In this document: one piece after another, positions 46,406-54,807 of the stretch
Position numbering within the stretch: the first letter of the stretch is position 1
How the letters are laid out: every line of letters starts with the position of its first letter
NCBI RefSeq assembly: GCF_000252165.1
Contig: NZ_BAET01000007.1
Location: 310,001 to 374,000, forward strand
Source of the DNA: Glaciecola punicea ACAM 611
GTDB lineage: Bacteria; Pseudomonadota; Gammaproteobacteria; Enterobacterales; Alteromonadaceae
Direction of reading: 5' to 3'
DNA length: 64,000 nt
Notes under the pieces: generated by a model
Told to the model about the DNA's origin: nothing
Database searches by the model: none
The model's input: only the letters and a program-made list of their open reading frames with translations
Made by a program: the position numbers and the translations under genes

Positions 46406-47335
46406 ATGTTTCTTTTATTTTTAACAATTGCGTTTATCGTTTGGTGTCTTTTTTATACCAAACATCATGGTATAGGTAAGTTTATATATGAATCTAGCAA
46501 TTCGCTGGAAACAAAAGCAGCTAAATTAATTCATGTAGCGCAAACCAAAAACGGCGAAGCGTTTTCGTACCTGACGAATCATCAGCCATCAAAACCTCCT
46601 ATGCTGCTGCTTCACGGCTTTAGCGCTGACAAAACCATTTGGCTTAAATATGCCAAGCTAGCGAGTAAAGATTATAATCTATTCATTCCCGACTTAATGG
46701 CCCACGGTGATATTCAATATAATGAGCAGCAAAATTATAGCGCTTATGAGCAGGCCAAATACGTAAGGCGTTTTTTGGATATCATTAATTTAAAAGAGCC
46801 AATTAATATTGTGGGTAATTCCATGGGAGGTATGATTGCGGCTATTCTGGCCAAAGTCGACACTGCCAACAATGACGATGATCATAAAGCCATTGCGATA
46901 AATAAGCTTGTACTGCTAGACCCAGCTGGCGCTAAAACAGAATTGGCCTTGCAGCGCAAACAAGAAGAACACAATCCTTTTGCACATGACAGCGTAGATG
47001 AGTCTATTGCATTTTTTGACCTCACCATGCACAAGCCCCCTTTTGTGCCGCCTGCGGTGAAAGCTTATCTTGCGCACACTAATTTTCTATCAAGAAAAGA
47101 GCAGTTAACGCATATGCTCACTGATTTTTTTAATCCTGACGAATTTTTCGATGTGCCATTCACGACTCGCGCTAATCACATAATTTTAATATGGGGCAAA
47201 GAAGATCAGCTTCTGCCTGTATCTGATGCTCAGCACTGGGAAAACCTGCTTGGCTGTAAAGCGTCAGTACTTTGCGGCATTGGCCATATGCCCATGGTGG
47301 AGTGTCCAAAACAAACCTATTCATTCATACACTGA
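46406..47335 (+). CDS. Alpha/beta hydrolase
   Basis: A 309-residue protein with an N-terminal hydrophobic helix (about residues 1-19) that anchors or exports it. The hydrolase fold shows the oxyanion-hole HGFSADKTIW (about 71-80), nucleophile motif GNSMGG (Ser near 140), acid region LIWGKEDQLLP and catalytic His in GHMPMVE near the C-terminus. It resembles lipases/esterases of the BioH/EstC group. It begins 3 bp after the FMO relic; FMO and hydrolase genes commonly sit together for ketone-to-ester degradation, so it may be the surviving half of such a pair (inference). Confidence 0.85.
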   Translation: MFLLFLTIAFIVWCLFYTKHHGIGKFIYESSNSLETKAAKLIHVAQTKNGEAFSYLTNHQPSKPPMLLLHGFSADKTIWLKYAKLASKDYNLFIPDLMAHGDIQYNEQQNYSAYEQAKYVRRFLDIINLKEPINIVGNSMGGMIAAILAKVDTANNDDDHKAIAINKLVLLDPAGAKTELALQRKQEEHNPFAHDSVDESIAFFDLTMHKPPFVPPAVKAYLAHTNFLSRKEQLTHMLTDFFNPDEFFDVPFTTRANHIILIWGKEDQLLPVSDAQHWENLLGCKASVLCGIGHMPMVECPKQTYSFIH

Positions 47336-47451
47336 TTTACACCTATATGCATTAGGTTTTGATAGAGTAGCCTGCAAATACATGTATGCTTAATACATAG
47401 CGTTAGGTCTATTTAACTGATTACATTATTAACGAGCCGGTAATCTTAGCT

Positions 47452-49053
47452 ATGGAATTTATACTTTTACTGATTGCTTTTATATTCGGTTTTGCCTGCA
47501 AAATAATTAAGATGCCTCCCCTAATAGGTTTTTTGGCAGCTGGTTTTGTGCTAAACGCGATGGGCTACACGCTAGGTGCAGGCTTAAGTACTATAGCCAA
47601 TTTAGGCATTACCGTAATGTTGTTCACTATTGGGCTTAAACTCAATATAAAAGACCTAGGAAAGACCGAAATTTGGTTTACCAGCCTCGCCCATGCTTTA
47701 GTTTGGGTACTAATTGTGTGTCTAATTATACTGCTGTTTATTAACTTGTCGTTGCCCCTCATTAGTGACCTAACTATTCAACAAGCTGCATTAATCGGCT
47801 TTGCTTTTAGCTTTAGTTCTACTGTGTGTGTTGTCAAAACTTTAGAGGAGTCGGGTGAAAGTAAAACACGTCATGGCAAAGTGGCTATCGGGATATTAAT
47901 TATACAAGATATCTTGGCGGTGCTTTTTTTAGTTGCGGCTACTGGAAAACTGCCCTCTATTTATGCACTGGGACTATTTTTATTAATTCCGGCAACGCCC
48001 ATTTTACGAAAACTACTAGAAGAGGCTGGTCACGGCGAACTGCTACCGCTAAGCGGATTGGTATTTGCATTAGGCGGATATTTCTTGTTTGAGCTAGTGG
48101 GCGTTAAGGGTGATTTAGGCGCATTAATAATAGGTATATTGTTGGCTCGCAGCACTAAAGCCGCTGAATTATCCAAATCGCTATTAAGCTTTAAAGATTT
48201 GTTTCTAATTGGATTTTTCTTATCTATAGGATTAACCGCGATGCCTACCCTGAACATGGTATTAATAGCGCTATTATTTAGCTTGTTACTGCCAATAAAG
48301 TACCTTTTATTTTTTAGCTTGTTCGCCGGCGCTGGCTTACGGTCTCGTACTTCCTATTTGACCAGTTTAGTAATGTCGAACTACAGCGAATTTGGCCTTA
48401 TTGTGATTGCCGTGGCAGCAAGTGCAGGCATGTTGGGTAACGATTGGCTGGTGGTAATGGCAATGAGCGTTTCGTTTTCGTTCGTCATATCAAGTGTTTT
48501 GTATAAACGCTCACATAAGCTTTATATCAAGATAAAAGATAGCTTAAAGCGATTTCAGTTATCAAAAGTGCTGGCAGAGGATCAATACCCTAGCATGAGC
48601 GAGGCTGAGGTCTTAGTTATTGGCATGGGACGTGTTGGTAAAGGCGCGTTTAAAGCTCTTAACAATACTTTAGGCAATGTAGTATGGGGCATGGACGCGG
48701 ATAGCGATCGCGTAAAGAGTTTAAAAAAACGCGGACAAAATACCATTGTAGGCGACGGTGAAAATATTGACCTTTGGGAAAATTTAGACATCTCCAATAT
48801 AAAATTAGTGCTGTTAGCCTTACCATCAATTGACGACTCATCAAGCATCACTGCACAACTGCGTCAGGTCAACTACAAGGGGCGTATAGCCGCTATAGCC
48901 CGATATGAAGATGAAGTAGAATTCTTACTTGGAGAAGGCGTAGATCGCGTGTTTAACTTTTTCAACGACGCTGGTCTGGGTTTTGCTGAAGAAAGTATTT
49001 CGCTTCTGGATGAAATGGAAGTCGCCCAACCAAGTAACGCTAAGGATATGTAA
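47452..49053 (+). CDS. Monovalent cation:proton antiporter, CPA2/KefB type with RCK domain
   Basis: A 533-residue protein. The first 380 residues form about 12 membrane helices with GFLAAGFVLNAMGY, GFAFSFSSTVCVVKTLEE and GILIIQDILAVLFLV, typical of CPA2 antiporters. The C-terminal part is a TrkA-N (RCK) domain starting EVLVIGMGRVGKGAF (about residue 385), for NAD(H) or nucleotide control. It probably releases K+ in exchange for H+. It lacks the TrkA-C domain. It is a single gene. Confidence 0.88.
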   Translation: MEFILLLIAFIFGFACKIIKMPPLIGFLAAGFVLNAMGYTLGAGLSTIANLGITVMLFTIGLKLNIKDLGKTEIWFTSLAHALVWVLIVCLIILLFINLSLPLISDLTIQQAALIGFAFSFSSTVCVVKTLEESGESKTRHGKVAIGILIIQDILAVLFLVAATGKLPSIYALGLFLLIPATPILRKLLEEAGHGELLPLSGLVFALGGYFLFELVGVKGDLGALIIGILLARSTKAAELSKSLLSFKDLFLIGFFLSIGLTAMPTLNMVLIALLFSLLLPIKYLLFFSLFAGAGLRSRTSYLTSLVMSNYSEFGLIVIAVAASAGMLGNDWLVVMAMSVSFSFVISSVLYKRSHKLYIKIKDSLKRFQLSKVLAEDQYPSMSEAEVLVIGMGRVGKGAFKALNNTLGNVVWGMDADSDRVKSLKKRGQNTIVGDGENIDLWENLDISNIKLVLLALPSIDDSSSITAQLRQVNYKGRIAAIARYEDEVEFLLGEGVDRVFNFFNDAGLGFAEESISLLDEMEVAQPSNAKDM

Positions 49054-49119
49054 AGATAGTAAATATGCTTTGTGGGACTGTCTGGATTGTGGCTGTTATC
49101 TTATTAATAATAGTCTAAA

Positions 49120-49134
49120 TGAGAATGATTATAT
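49120..49134 (+). promoter_or_regulatory. Fur-box-like site upstream of the bacterioferritin genes
   Basis: TGAGAAT-G-ATTATAT compares with the Fur 7-1-7 consensus TGATAAT-n-ATTATCA at 11 of 14 positions. It lies about 100 bp before the first bfr start. Iron-responsive control of bacterioferritin is common, so a functional site is plausible but not shown. Confidence 0.5.
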
Positions 49135-49235
49135 TTCATATCTATATGAAATATATACAGAAATTTTTCTAATCATTGGCGAGTGCGTTCTTTCGTGTTA
49201 GTATATCACTATCACCTTGGCCAAAGGATTATCTT

Positions 49236-49706
49236 ATGAAAGGTTCCGCATCAGTTATTAAAGCATTAAATGAGATGCTCACCATAGAGTTGACATCTAT
49301 TAATCAATATTTTTTACATGCGCGTATGCATAAAAATTGGGGGTTAGAGGGCTTAAACACCGCCGCTTACAAAAAATCGATTAAAGATATGAAGCAAGCA
49401 GACAAGCTAATCGAGCGTATTTTGTTCTTAGAAGGCCTGCCAAATTTACAGCAGCTAGGTAAGCTTTTCATCGGTGAGAACACACAAGAATCCTTAGCCT
49501 GCGATGCTAAATTCCAGCAATTACAAATTCCAAAACTGAAAGTTGCCATGGCGGTGTGTGAGAAAGAACGCGATTATGTTAGCCGTGATATTTTAAATCA
49601 CATTCTTGCCTACGAAGAGGAATATTTTGATTGGTTGGAAACCCAAGAATATCAAATTACTAAAATGGGTATTGAAAACTACCTGCAGTCACAAATTGAC
49701 GCTTAA
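49236..49706 (+). CDS. bfrB: Bacterioferritin, haem-binding type subunit with degenerate ferroxidase site
   Basis: A 156-residue four-helix-bundle protein collinear with E. coli Bfr (INQYFLHARMHKNWGLEGLN). I chose ATG 49236 (MKGSASVIKAL), matching the family start, over 49176. The haem-ligand Met52 is present (IKDMKQAD). Of the six ferroxidase ligands, Glu18 and Glu127 remain but E51 is Asp, H54 is Gln, E94 is Gln and H130 is Tyr. It should therefore bind haem but oxidise iron poorly by itself. The partner subunit follows after 18 bp. The gene symbol is by analogy with two-subunit bacterioferritins. Confidence 0.9.
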   Translation: MKGSASVIKALNEMLTIELTSINQYFLHARMHKNWGLEGLNTAAYKKSIKDMKQADKLIERILFLEGLPNLQQLGKLFIGENTQESLACDAKFQQLQIPKLKVAMAVCEKERDYVSRDILNHILAYEEEYFDWLETQEYQITKMGIENYLQSQIDA

Positions 49707-49724
49707 TCCATGAAGGAGAATATT

Positions 49725-50192
49725 ATGAAAGGCAATCAAAAGGTTATCGATGGTTTAAACAGCCTACTTGGTTACGAGCTAGCCGCTATGGACCAATATT
49801 TTATTCATTCACAGCTTTATGACGATTGGGGGTTTACCAAATTGTTTGAGCGTATCAGCCACGAATCTGAAGACGAAAAAGGACATGCAACCAAACTTAT
49901 TGAGCGTATGATATTTCTAGGTGGCAGTCCTGACATGGTGACACGTACGGGGCTACAAATTGGTAATGAAGTCATCGACATGTTAGAAAGTGATTTGCGT
50001 ATAGAATATGATGTGGCGGCTAGACTAAAAGAAGTGATGGCTTTGTGTGAGACAGAACAAGACTATGTGACGCGTGACATGCTACTTGTTTTGCTAGACG
50101 ACACTGAAATGGATCATGCACGTTGGTTAGAGCAGCAACTAGGGCTTATTAAGCGCTTAGGTCTACCCAACTACTTGCAAGCTCAGCTATAG
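49725..50192 (+). CDS. bfrA: Bacterioferritin, ferroxidase-active type subunit
   Basis: A 155-residue bacterioferritin starting MKGNQKVIDGLNSLLGYELA, with an AAGGAG ribosome-binding site. Ferroxidase ligands are intact: Glu18, Glu51, His54 (DEKGH), Glu94 and the ExxH near residues 128-131. The haem Met52 is Lys, so it should not bind haem. It complements the upstream subunit, so a mixed 24-mer storing iron is likely, as known for Neisseria and Pseudomonas putida (family knowledge). Co-transcribed with the first bfr gene. Confidence 0.9.
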   Translation: MKGNQKVIDGLNSLLGYELAAMDQYFIHSQLYDDWGFTKLFERISHESEDEKGHATKLIERMIFLGGSPDMVTRTGLQIGNEVIDMLESDLRIEYDVAARLKEVMALCETEQDYVTRDMLLVLLDDTEMDHARWLEQQLGLIKRLGLPNYLQAQL

Positions 50193-50208
50193 CATTTAAC
50201 ATGTGAAA

Positions 50209-50224
50209 GAGCCTATTCAGGCTC
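50209..50224. terminator. Hairpin between bfr and the convergent hypothetical gene
   Basis: GAGCCT / AGGCTC stem with an ATTC loop, 17 bp after the second bfr stop and reaching into the end of the convergent gene. The T-run is weak, so termination is only probable. Confidence 0.45.
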
Positions 50225-50668
50225 AGTTATAAATAATACAGAGTAGACTATGGTTTGCTCTGTGTTCTCGTTTTGTAGCTCAACAAAAAGTTGCCACTGC
50301 ATTTTGGGTTCACTGCAACTTCCCAAAAAGGTTATGCCTGAAGTATTATCAAGATGTGTACTGCTTTGCATAATAACGGGGGTTTTACCCATATACATAT
50401 TATTGCCCTGTATCCACGCAGACTTAATAATAAAACCTGATGAATACGTGAAGTCGATAGTTAGTTCCTCTTCGATAACGGGCGTGTTGGTAAATTCGAC
50501 GCTTAACTCGAGTGTCTCATTACTAAAAAAACAGGCGTTATTTTGTAATTGGCATTGTGTGGTTTTCGTTAACGGTTTGTTTACATTAGCCATATATATG
50601 CCAAAAAATACTATAATTACAAGGCTTGCGAAGACTATCATTTTTAGTGCCGTAGGTTTTTTATTCAC
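50213..50668 (-). CDS. Hypothetical membrane-anchored protein
   Basis: A 151-residue protein with one N-terminal membrane helix (about residues 9-27) and a periplasmic beta-rich domain containing three Cys (CQLQNNAC and GSCSEPKMQW). No family recognised. It lies in front of, and divergent from, the cbb3 oxidase genes across a region with an FNR site, so it could be co-regulated with them. The GSCSEPKMQW stretch is a weak hint of copper or redox function only. Confidence 0.65.
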   Translation of the reverse strand: MNKKPTALKMIVFASLVIIVFFGIYMANVNKPLTKTTQCQLQNNACFFSNETLELSVEFTNTPVIEEELTIDFTYSSGFIIKSAWIQGNNMYMGKTPVIMQSSTHLDNTSGITFLGSCSEPKMQWQLFVELQNENTEQTIVYSVLFITEPE

Positions 50669-50695
50669 AATAAATTTACCGTAAAGATTCCTTTA

Positions 50696-50709
50696 TTGAC
50701 CAAGATCAA
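50696..50709. promoter_or_regulatory. FNR box upstream of ccoN
   Basis: TTGACCAAGATCAA matches the FNR consensus TTGAT-N4-ATCAA with one mismatch. It lies 168 bp before ccoN and 28 bp before the divergent hypothetical gene. An fnr gene is at the end of the cco cluster, so oxygen-responsive control of this operon is very likely. Confidence 0.8.
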
Positions 50710-50876
50710 AGCTTAGGCAACTAAAGTATCTTTTTGTATTTAAAAATATTAATATTATACCCAGACGAGTGCTTAGTTTACTGGTTTTTATACTATTCAA
50801 GCAGTGTAAGATACTATACAAGCTAATTATCACAAGTTAAGTTTTCTACTATTTCTCGACGCGGAAGTTTCAAAAA

Positions 50877-52322
50877 ATGAGTCAAACAAGCCAGGTTCAC
50901 CCTGATTACAATTACAAGGTAGTTAGGCAGTTCACGATCATGACGGTTGTATGGGGTATTGTCGGAATGACAATTGGGGTTTTGCTGGCTGCACAGCTTT
51001 TTGCACCAGCGTTAAACTTTGACATTCCCTATTTAACATACTCTCGGTTACGTCCACTGCACACTAATTCGGTAATATTTGCTTTTGGTGGGTGCGCTCT
51101 ATTCGCCACCAGTTATTATATTGTCCAGCGAACTTGCCAAACAAGGCTTTTCAGTGACAAGTTAGCAGCTTTCACCTTCTGGGGTTGGCAAGCGGTAATT
51201 GTGTCTGCGGTTATTACCTTGCCTTTAGGATTAACCTCTAGCAAAGAGTATGCAGAACTAGAATGGCCAATTGATATTCTACTTGCAATAGTCTGGATAG
51301 CCTACTGTATCAATTTCTTTGGTACATTAGTGATTAGAAAGACCTCGCATATCTATGTTGCAAACTGGTTCTTAGGCGCATTCATGCTTACGGTAGCAGT
51401 ACTTCACATTGGTAACAGTATGGCGGTTCCTGTGTCAATGTTTAAGTCTTACTCCCTTTACGCCGGCGCAGTAGACGCAATGATGCAGTGGTGGTATGGA
51501 CATAACGCCGTAGGTTTCTTCTTAACCGCTGGTTTCTTAGGCATGATGTACTACTTCGTACCCAAGCAGGCTGGGCGCCCAGTTTACTCATATCGCTTGT
51601 CAATAGTACATTTCTGGGCACTTATTTCTTTATATATATGGGCCGGCCCGCATCACTTGCATTACACAGCACTGCCTGATTGGACTCAATCTTTAGGCAT
51701 GGTTATGTCAATCATATTATTTGTACCTTCTTGGGGCGGTATGATAAACGGCATAATGACCCTCTCGGGCGCTTGGCATAAGCTTCGTACTGACCCCATA
51801 CTACGCTTTTTAATTGTATCTTTGTCGTTCTATGGAATGTCTACGTTTGAAGGTCCAATGATGGCGATAAAAACAGTAAATGCGCTGTCACACTATACCG
51901 ATTGGACAATTGGTCACGTTCATTCTGGTGCACTAGGATGGGTAGCGATGATTACTATAGGCTCGGTTTATCACTTAGTGCCTATTTTGTACGGCCAGCC
52001 TAAAATGTATAGCACTAAACTGATAAACGTGCATTTCTGGTTAGCCACAATTGGCGTCGTCTTATATATCGTAGCCATGTGGATGAGTGGAGTACTTCAA
52101 GGTATGATGTGGCGTGCTGTCAACTCAGACGGTACCTTAACCTACTCGTTTGTAGAATCGTTAGAAGCCTCTAAACCTTTTTACGTAGTTCGTTTTATTG
52201 GTGGTTTATTTGTAGTCACGGGGATGCTTATTATGGCTTACAACTGTTACAAGACAATTGCTGCACCAAAGGTACAAGAAGATACAATAGACGCCAGTCT
52301 TGCTATAGGGGGTGCTAAGTGA
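50877..52322 (+). CDS. ccoN: cbb3-type cytochrome c oxidase subunit I
   Basis: A 481-residue protein with about 12 membrane helices, the catalytic subunit holding haem b and the haem b3-CuB site. Ligand-bearing segments include [16 protein letters not shown] (haem b His), [29 protein letters not shown] (CuB His) and [12 protein letters not shown] (haem His). It reduces O2 to water at low oxygen and pumps protons. It starts the ccoNOQP operon; its stop overlaps the GTG start of ccoO (GTGA). Confidence 0.95.
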   Translation: MSQTSQVHPDYNYKVVRQFTIMTVVWGIVGMTIGVLLAAQLFAPALNFDIPYLTYSRLRPLHTNSVIFAFGGCALFATSYYIVQRTCQTRLFSDKLAAFTFWGWQAVIVSAVITLPLGLTSSKEYAELEWPIDILLAIVWIAYCINFFGTLVIRKTSHIYVANWFLGAFMLTVAVLHIGNSMAVPVSMFKSYSLYAGAVDAMMQWWYGHNAVGFFLTAGFLGMMYYFVPKQAGRPVYSYRLSIVHFWALISLYIWAGPHHLHYTALPDWTQSLGMVMSIILFVPSWGGMINGIMTLSGAWHKLRTDPILRFLIVSLSFYGMSTFEGPMMAIKTVNALSHYTDWTIGHVHSGALGWVAMITIGSVYHLVPILYGQPKMYSTKLINVHFWLATIGVVLYIVAMWMSGVLQGMMWRAVNSDGTLTYSFVESLEASKPFYVVRFIGGLFVVTGMLIMAYNCYKTIAAPKVQEDTIDASLAIGGAK

Positions 52323-52924
52323 AGAATCCACATGAGTTGATTGAAAAAAATGTCGGCTTACTGACCATTTTAGTGCTAATCGCCATTAGCTTTGGCGCTA
52401 TGGCGCAAATACTGCCGCTGATGTTTCAGCAGCAGGTACTTGAACCTGTAAAGGGCCTGCGTCCTTACACAGCTCTTGAAATGGAAGGCCGTGACATTTA
52501 TATACGCGAAGGCTGCGTTGGCTGTCACAGCCAAATGATCCGCCCTTTCAGATCAGAAACAGAACGCTACGGCCACTACTCAGTAGCCGGTGAGTCAGTA
52601 TGGGAACGCCCTTTCTTATGGGGTTCTAAGCGAACTGGCCCTGATCTGGCGCGTGTAGGTGAACGTTATAGTGATGAGTGGCACAGAGTACATCTAATTA
52701 ATCCACGTAACGTGGTACCAGAGTCAAACATGCCTGGTTACCCATGGTTAGCGGAGAATATTCTCACTGGTAAACATACCGCGAGAAAATTAGAAGTAAA
52801 CAAAATGCTAGGGGTTCCTTACACAGAAGAAGATATTGCAGGAGCAAAAGCGGCTGTTGAAGGTAAAACCGAAATGGAAGCGTTGATTGCTTATCTTCAG
52901 TCCCTTGGTACACACTTACAATAA
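52319..52924 (+). CDS. ccoO: cbb3-type cytochrome c oxidase subunit II (mono-haem cytochrome c)
   Basis: A 201-residue membrane-anchored cytochrome with an N-terminal helix (about residues 13-33) and a haem c motif [16 protein letters not shown] (CxxCH near residue 66-70), and the axial Met in [10 protein letters not shown]. It passes electrons from CcoP to CcoN. The GTG start overlaps the ccoN stop. Length is typical (about 200). Confidence 0.95.
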   Translation: MKNPHELIEKNVGLLTILVLIAISFGAMAQILPLMFQQQVLEPVKGLRPYTALEMEGRDIYIREGCVGCHSQMIRPFRSETERYGHYSVAGESVWERPFLWGSKRTGPDLARVGERYSDEWHRVHLINPRNVVPESNMPGYPWLAENILTGKHTARKLEVNKMLGVPYTEEDIAGAKAAVEGKTEMEALIAYLQSLGTHLQ

Positions 52925-52935
52925 GGAGTGATGAA

Positions 52936-53151
52936 ATGGACCAGGGTATTATAGGAAGTATATATACTGTTATCGTGTTTGTTGCCTTCATCGGTGCTAT
53001 TTGGTGGGCCTTCAACTCAAGAAATAAAGATAAGTTTGATGACGCCGCGAACATCATTTTTGAAGAAGAGAAGCAAGAGAAGCAAGAGAAGCAAGAGAAG
53101 CAAGAGAAGCAAGATAACAATCAGTCAAGCAAAAAAGATCAGGAGTCATAA
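52936..53151 (+). CDS. ccoQ: cbb3 oxidase accessory subunit CcoQ
   Basis: A 71-residue protein with a single membrane helix (about residues 7-27, IYTVIVFVAFIGAIWWAF) followed by a charged tail. CcoQ stabilises the oxidase. The tail contains five in-frame copies of a 9-bp repeat (EKQ units), so it is probably longer than in relatives. It lies between ccoO and ccoP with 11 bp and 4 bp gaps. Confidence 0.88.
   Translation: MDQGIIGSIYTVIVFVAFIGAIWWAFNSRNKDKFDDAANIIFEEEKQEKQEKQEKQEKQDNNQSSKKDQES
53068..53112 (+). repeat. 9-bp tandem repeat in ccoQ
   Basis: Five exact copies of GAGAAGCAA. Because the unit is a multiple of three, copy changes would only lengthen or shorten the Glu-Lys-Gln tail of CcoQ without shifting the frame. 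Confidence 0.9.
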
Positions 53152-53155
53152 TTAA

Positions 53156-54106
53156 ATGACTATGTTTTGGACAATATGGATCAGTGTAATTAGCCTAGGC
53201 ACAATTGTAGGCTGCTGGGCCCTTTTGGCATGGACTCTATCGAATAATACCGGTGTTGCTGAAGGTGAAGAAATGGGCCATGAGTTCGATGGCATTACCG
53301 AGATAAATAATCAACTCCCTAAATGGTGGACTAATATGTTTTATCTCACCATGATTTGGGGCGTGCTTTATTTAATCGCCTATCCTGGCTTGGGCGCCTA
53401 CAAGGGTCTTTTAGGCTGGGAAAGTTCGAATCAAGGTATATTAACGCTGGCCCAATCCCAAGAAGAACTCTTGCTAGATATCGCTGAAGATAACCTTAAT
53501 GAATATGCAATTACGATTAAAAGAGCACAAGAAAGATTTGATCCTATTTTTGAAGAGTATGCAAGAACACCTGTTGAAGAGCTTTCGTTAAATGAAGAGG
53601 CTATTCAGGTAGGTAAACGTTTATTCCTACAGAATTGTGCACAGTGTCACGGTTCAGACGGTGCTGGTCAGCGTGGTGGCTTCCCTAACTTACGCGACAA
53701 TGACTGGCTATATGGCGGTTCTGGTGACAAAATAAAAGAAACCTTAATACTCGGCCGTAAAGGGGCCATGCCTGGCTGGTTAGCACCTTTTGGTGAACAA
53801 GGAATTAAAGAGATTGTTGCTTACACATTAAGCCTTAGTGGAAGAGTCGTAGACCAAGGACTTGCCACAGCAGGCAAAGCACGATTCATTACGTGTGCGG
53901 CCTGTCACGGAATGGATGGTAAAGGCAATCAAATGATTGGTTCTCCTAATCTTACCGACAACATATGGTTATATGGCGGCAGTGAGCGTGCGGTAACTGA
54001 AACGCTAAACTACGGTCGTAACGGTGTTATGCCAGCGTTTGACAAAACGTTGGGTGAAAATAAGATCCACGTTGTATCTGCCTACGTTTATAGTTTGTCT
54101 AAATAA
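53156..54106 (+). CDS. ccoP: cbb3-type cytochrome c oxidase subunit III (di-haem cytochrome c)
   Basis: A 316-residue protein with two N-terminal membrane helices (about residues 5-27 and 59-77) and two cytochrome c domains with CAQCHG (about residues 161-166) and CAACHG (about 244-249). Each has its own Met ligand loop (GAMPGW, GVMPAF). It accepts electrons from soluble cytochrome c. It ends the ccoNOQP operon and is followed by a strong terminator. Confidence 0.95.
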   Translation: MTMFWTIWISVISLGTIVGCWALLAWTLSNNTGVAEGEEMGHEFDGITEINNQLPKWWTNMFYLTMIWGVLYLIAYPGLGAYKGLLGWESSNQGILTLAQSQEELLLDIAEDNLNEYAITIKRAQERFDPIFEEYARTPVEELSLNEEAIQVGKRLFLQNCAQCHGSDGAGQRGGFPNLRDNDWLYGGSGDKIKETLILGRKGAMPGWLAPFGEQGIKEIVAYTLSLSGRVVDQGLATAGKARFITCAACHGMDGKGNQMIGSPNLTDNIWLYGGSERAVTETLNYGRNGVMPAFDKTLGENKIHVVSAYVYSLSK

Positions 54107-54145
54107 GCGAACTATTTAATCGGCTTATCCGTTGAAAAATGATAC

Positions 54146-54173
54146 AAAAAGCCTCGTTTATCGAGGCTTTTTT
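54146..54173 (+). terminator. Terminator after ccoP
   Basis: AAAAAGCCTCG / CGAGGCTTTTT with a TTAT-type loop and following T-run, about 40 bp after ccoP. It likely ends the structural operon ahead of fixH and the assembly genes. Confidence 0.88.
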
Positions 54174-54189
54174 AATTAAAATAAAGAAA

Positions 54190-54216
54190 GTGCGCTGCGC
54201 ATTCTACGCAGCGCAC
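54190..54216. repeat. GC-rich 10-bp inverted repeat upstream of fixH
   Basis: GTGCGCTGCG and CGCAGCGCAC with a 7-base loop, perfect, just behind the ccoP terminator and 50 bp before fixH. There is no T-run. It could be a second processing or attenuating hairpin or an operator. Confidence 0.65.
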
Positions 54217-54266
54217 ATCACCAATAATATCACCTATCTTAATGGGCGATATTTTATAGGATATTT

Positions 54267-54758
54267 ATGCAAGAAAGAGACACAAAACCTTGGTATAAGC
54301 ACTTTTGGCCGTGGTTTCTAATGGCTATCCCGCTTTCCTCCATGATGGTGGGATCACAAGTAATTCGCCTTGCATATGATGGCACTAATTCCCTTGTTGC
54401 AGATGATTACTACAAAGAAGGCAGAGCAATTAACGCAAGACTCGATAAAATCGAAAATGCGATTGCCCTAAATATACAAACTACTTTAGATGTGCAAGAT
54501 GGTAGCATTACACTGGAATTCATCAGCGGAGCGCCTCCCACAGGCGAAGCCTTAGTACTAGATTTTTTTCACGTTACACAAGACTTTAAGGATTTTACTG
54601 TCCTGTTAACACGTGATGCTGCTGGTATATATAGAAATAATGAAGAGTTTCCAATTCAAGGCAAATGGCGTTTACGTCTGCACCCTATAGATGACGTTTG
54701 GAAAGTTCAGAAAAAACTGAGTCTACCGCAGCGTCAGGCATTTAAATTTAATCCCTAA
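54267..54758 (+). CDS. fixH: FixH family protein
   Basis: A 163-residue protein with one N-terminal membrane helix (about residues 13-33) and a periplasmic domain with the FixH pattern: DDYYKEGRAINARLDK and later QGKWRLRLHP. FixH-type proteins take part in cbb3 oxidase maturation with FixI/CcoI (family knowledge). It is followed after 49 bp by ccoI. Confidence 0.85.
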   Translation: MQERDTKPWYKHFWPWFLMAIPLSSMMVGSQVIRLAYDGTNSLVADDYYKEGRAINARLDKIENAIALNIQTTLDVQDGSITLEFISGAPPTGEALVLDFFHVTQDFKDFTVLLTRDAAGIYRNNEEFPIQGKWRLRLHPIDDVWKVQKKLSLPQRQAFKFNP

Positions 54759-54807
54759 TTAAACGGCCGCTTTTTACAAGCGGCACAAGGTATATTAAGA
54801 GTCGTTA

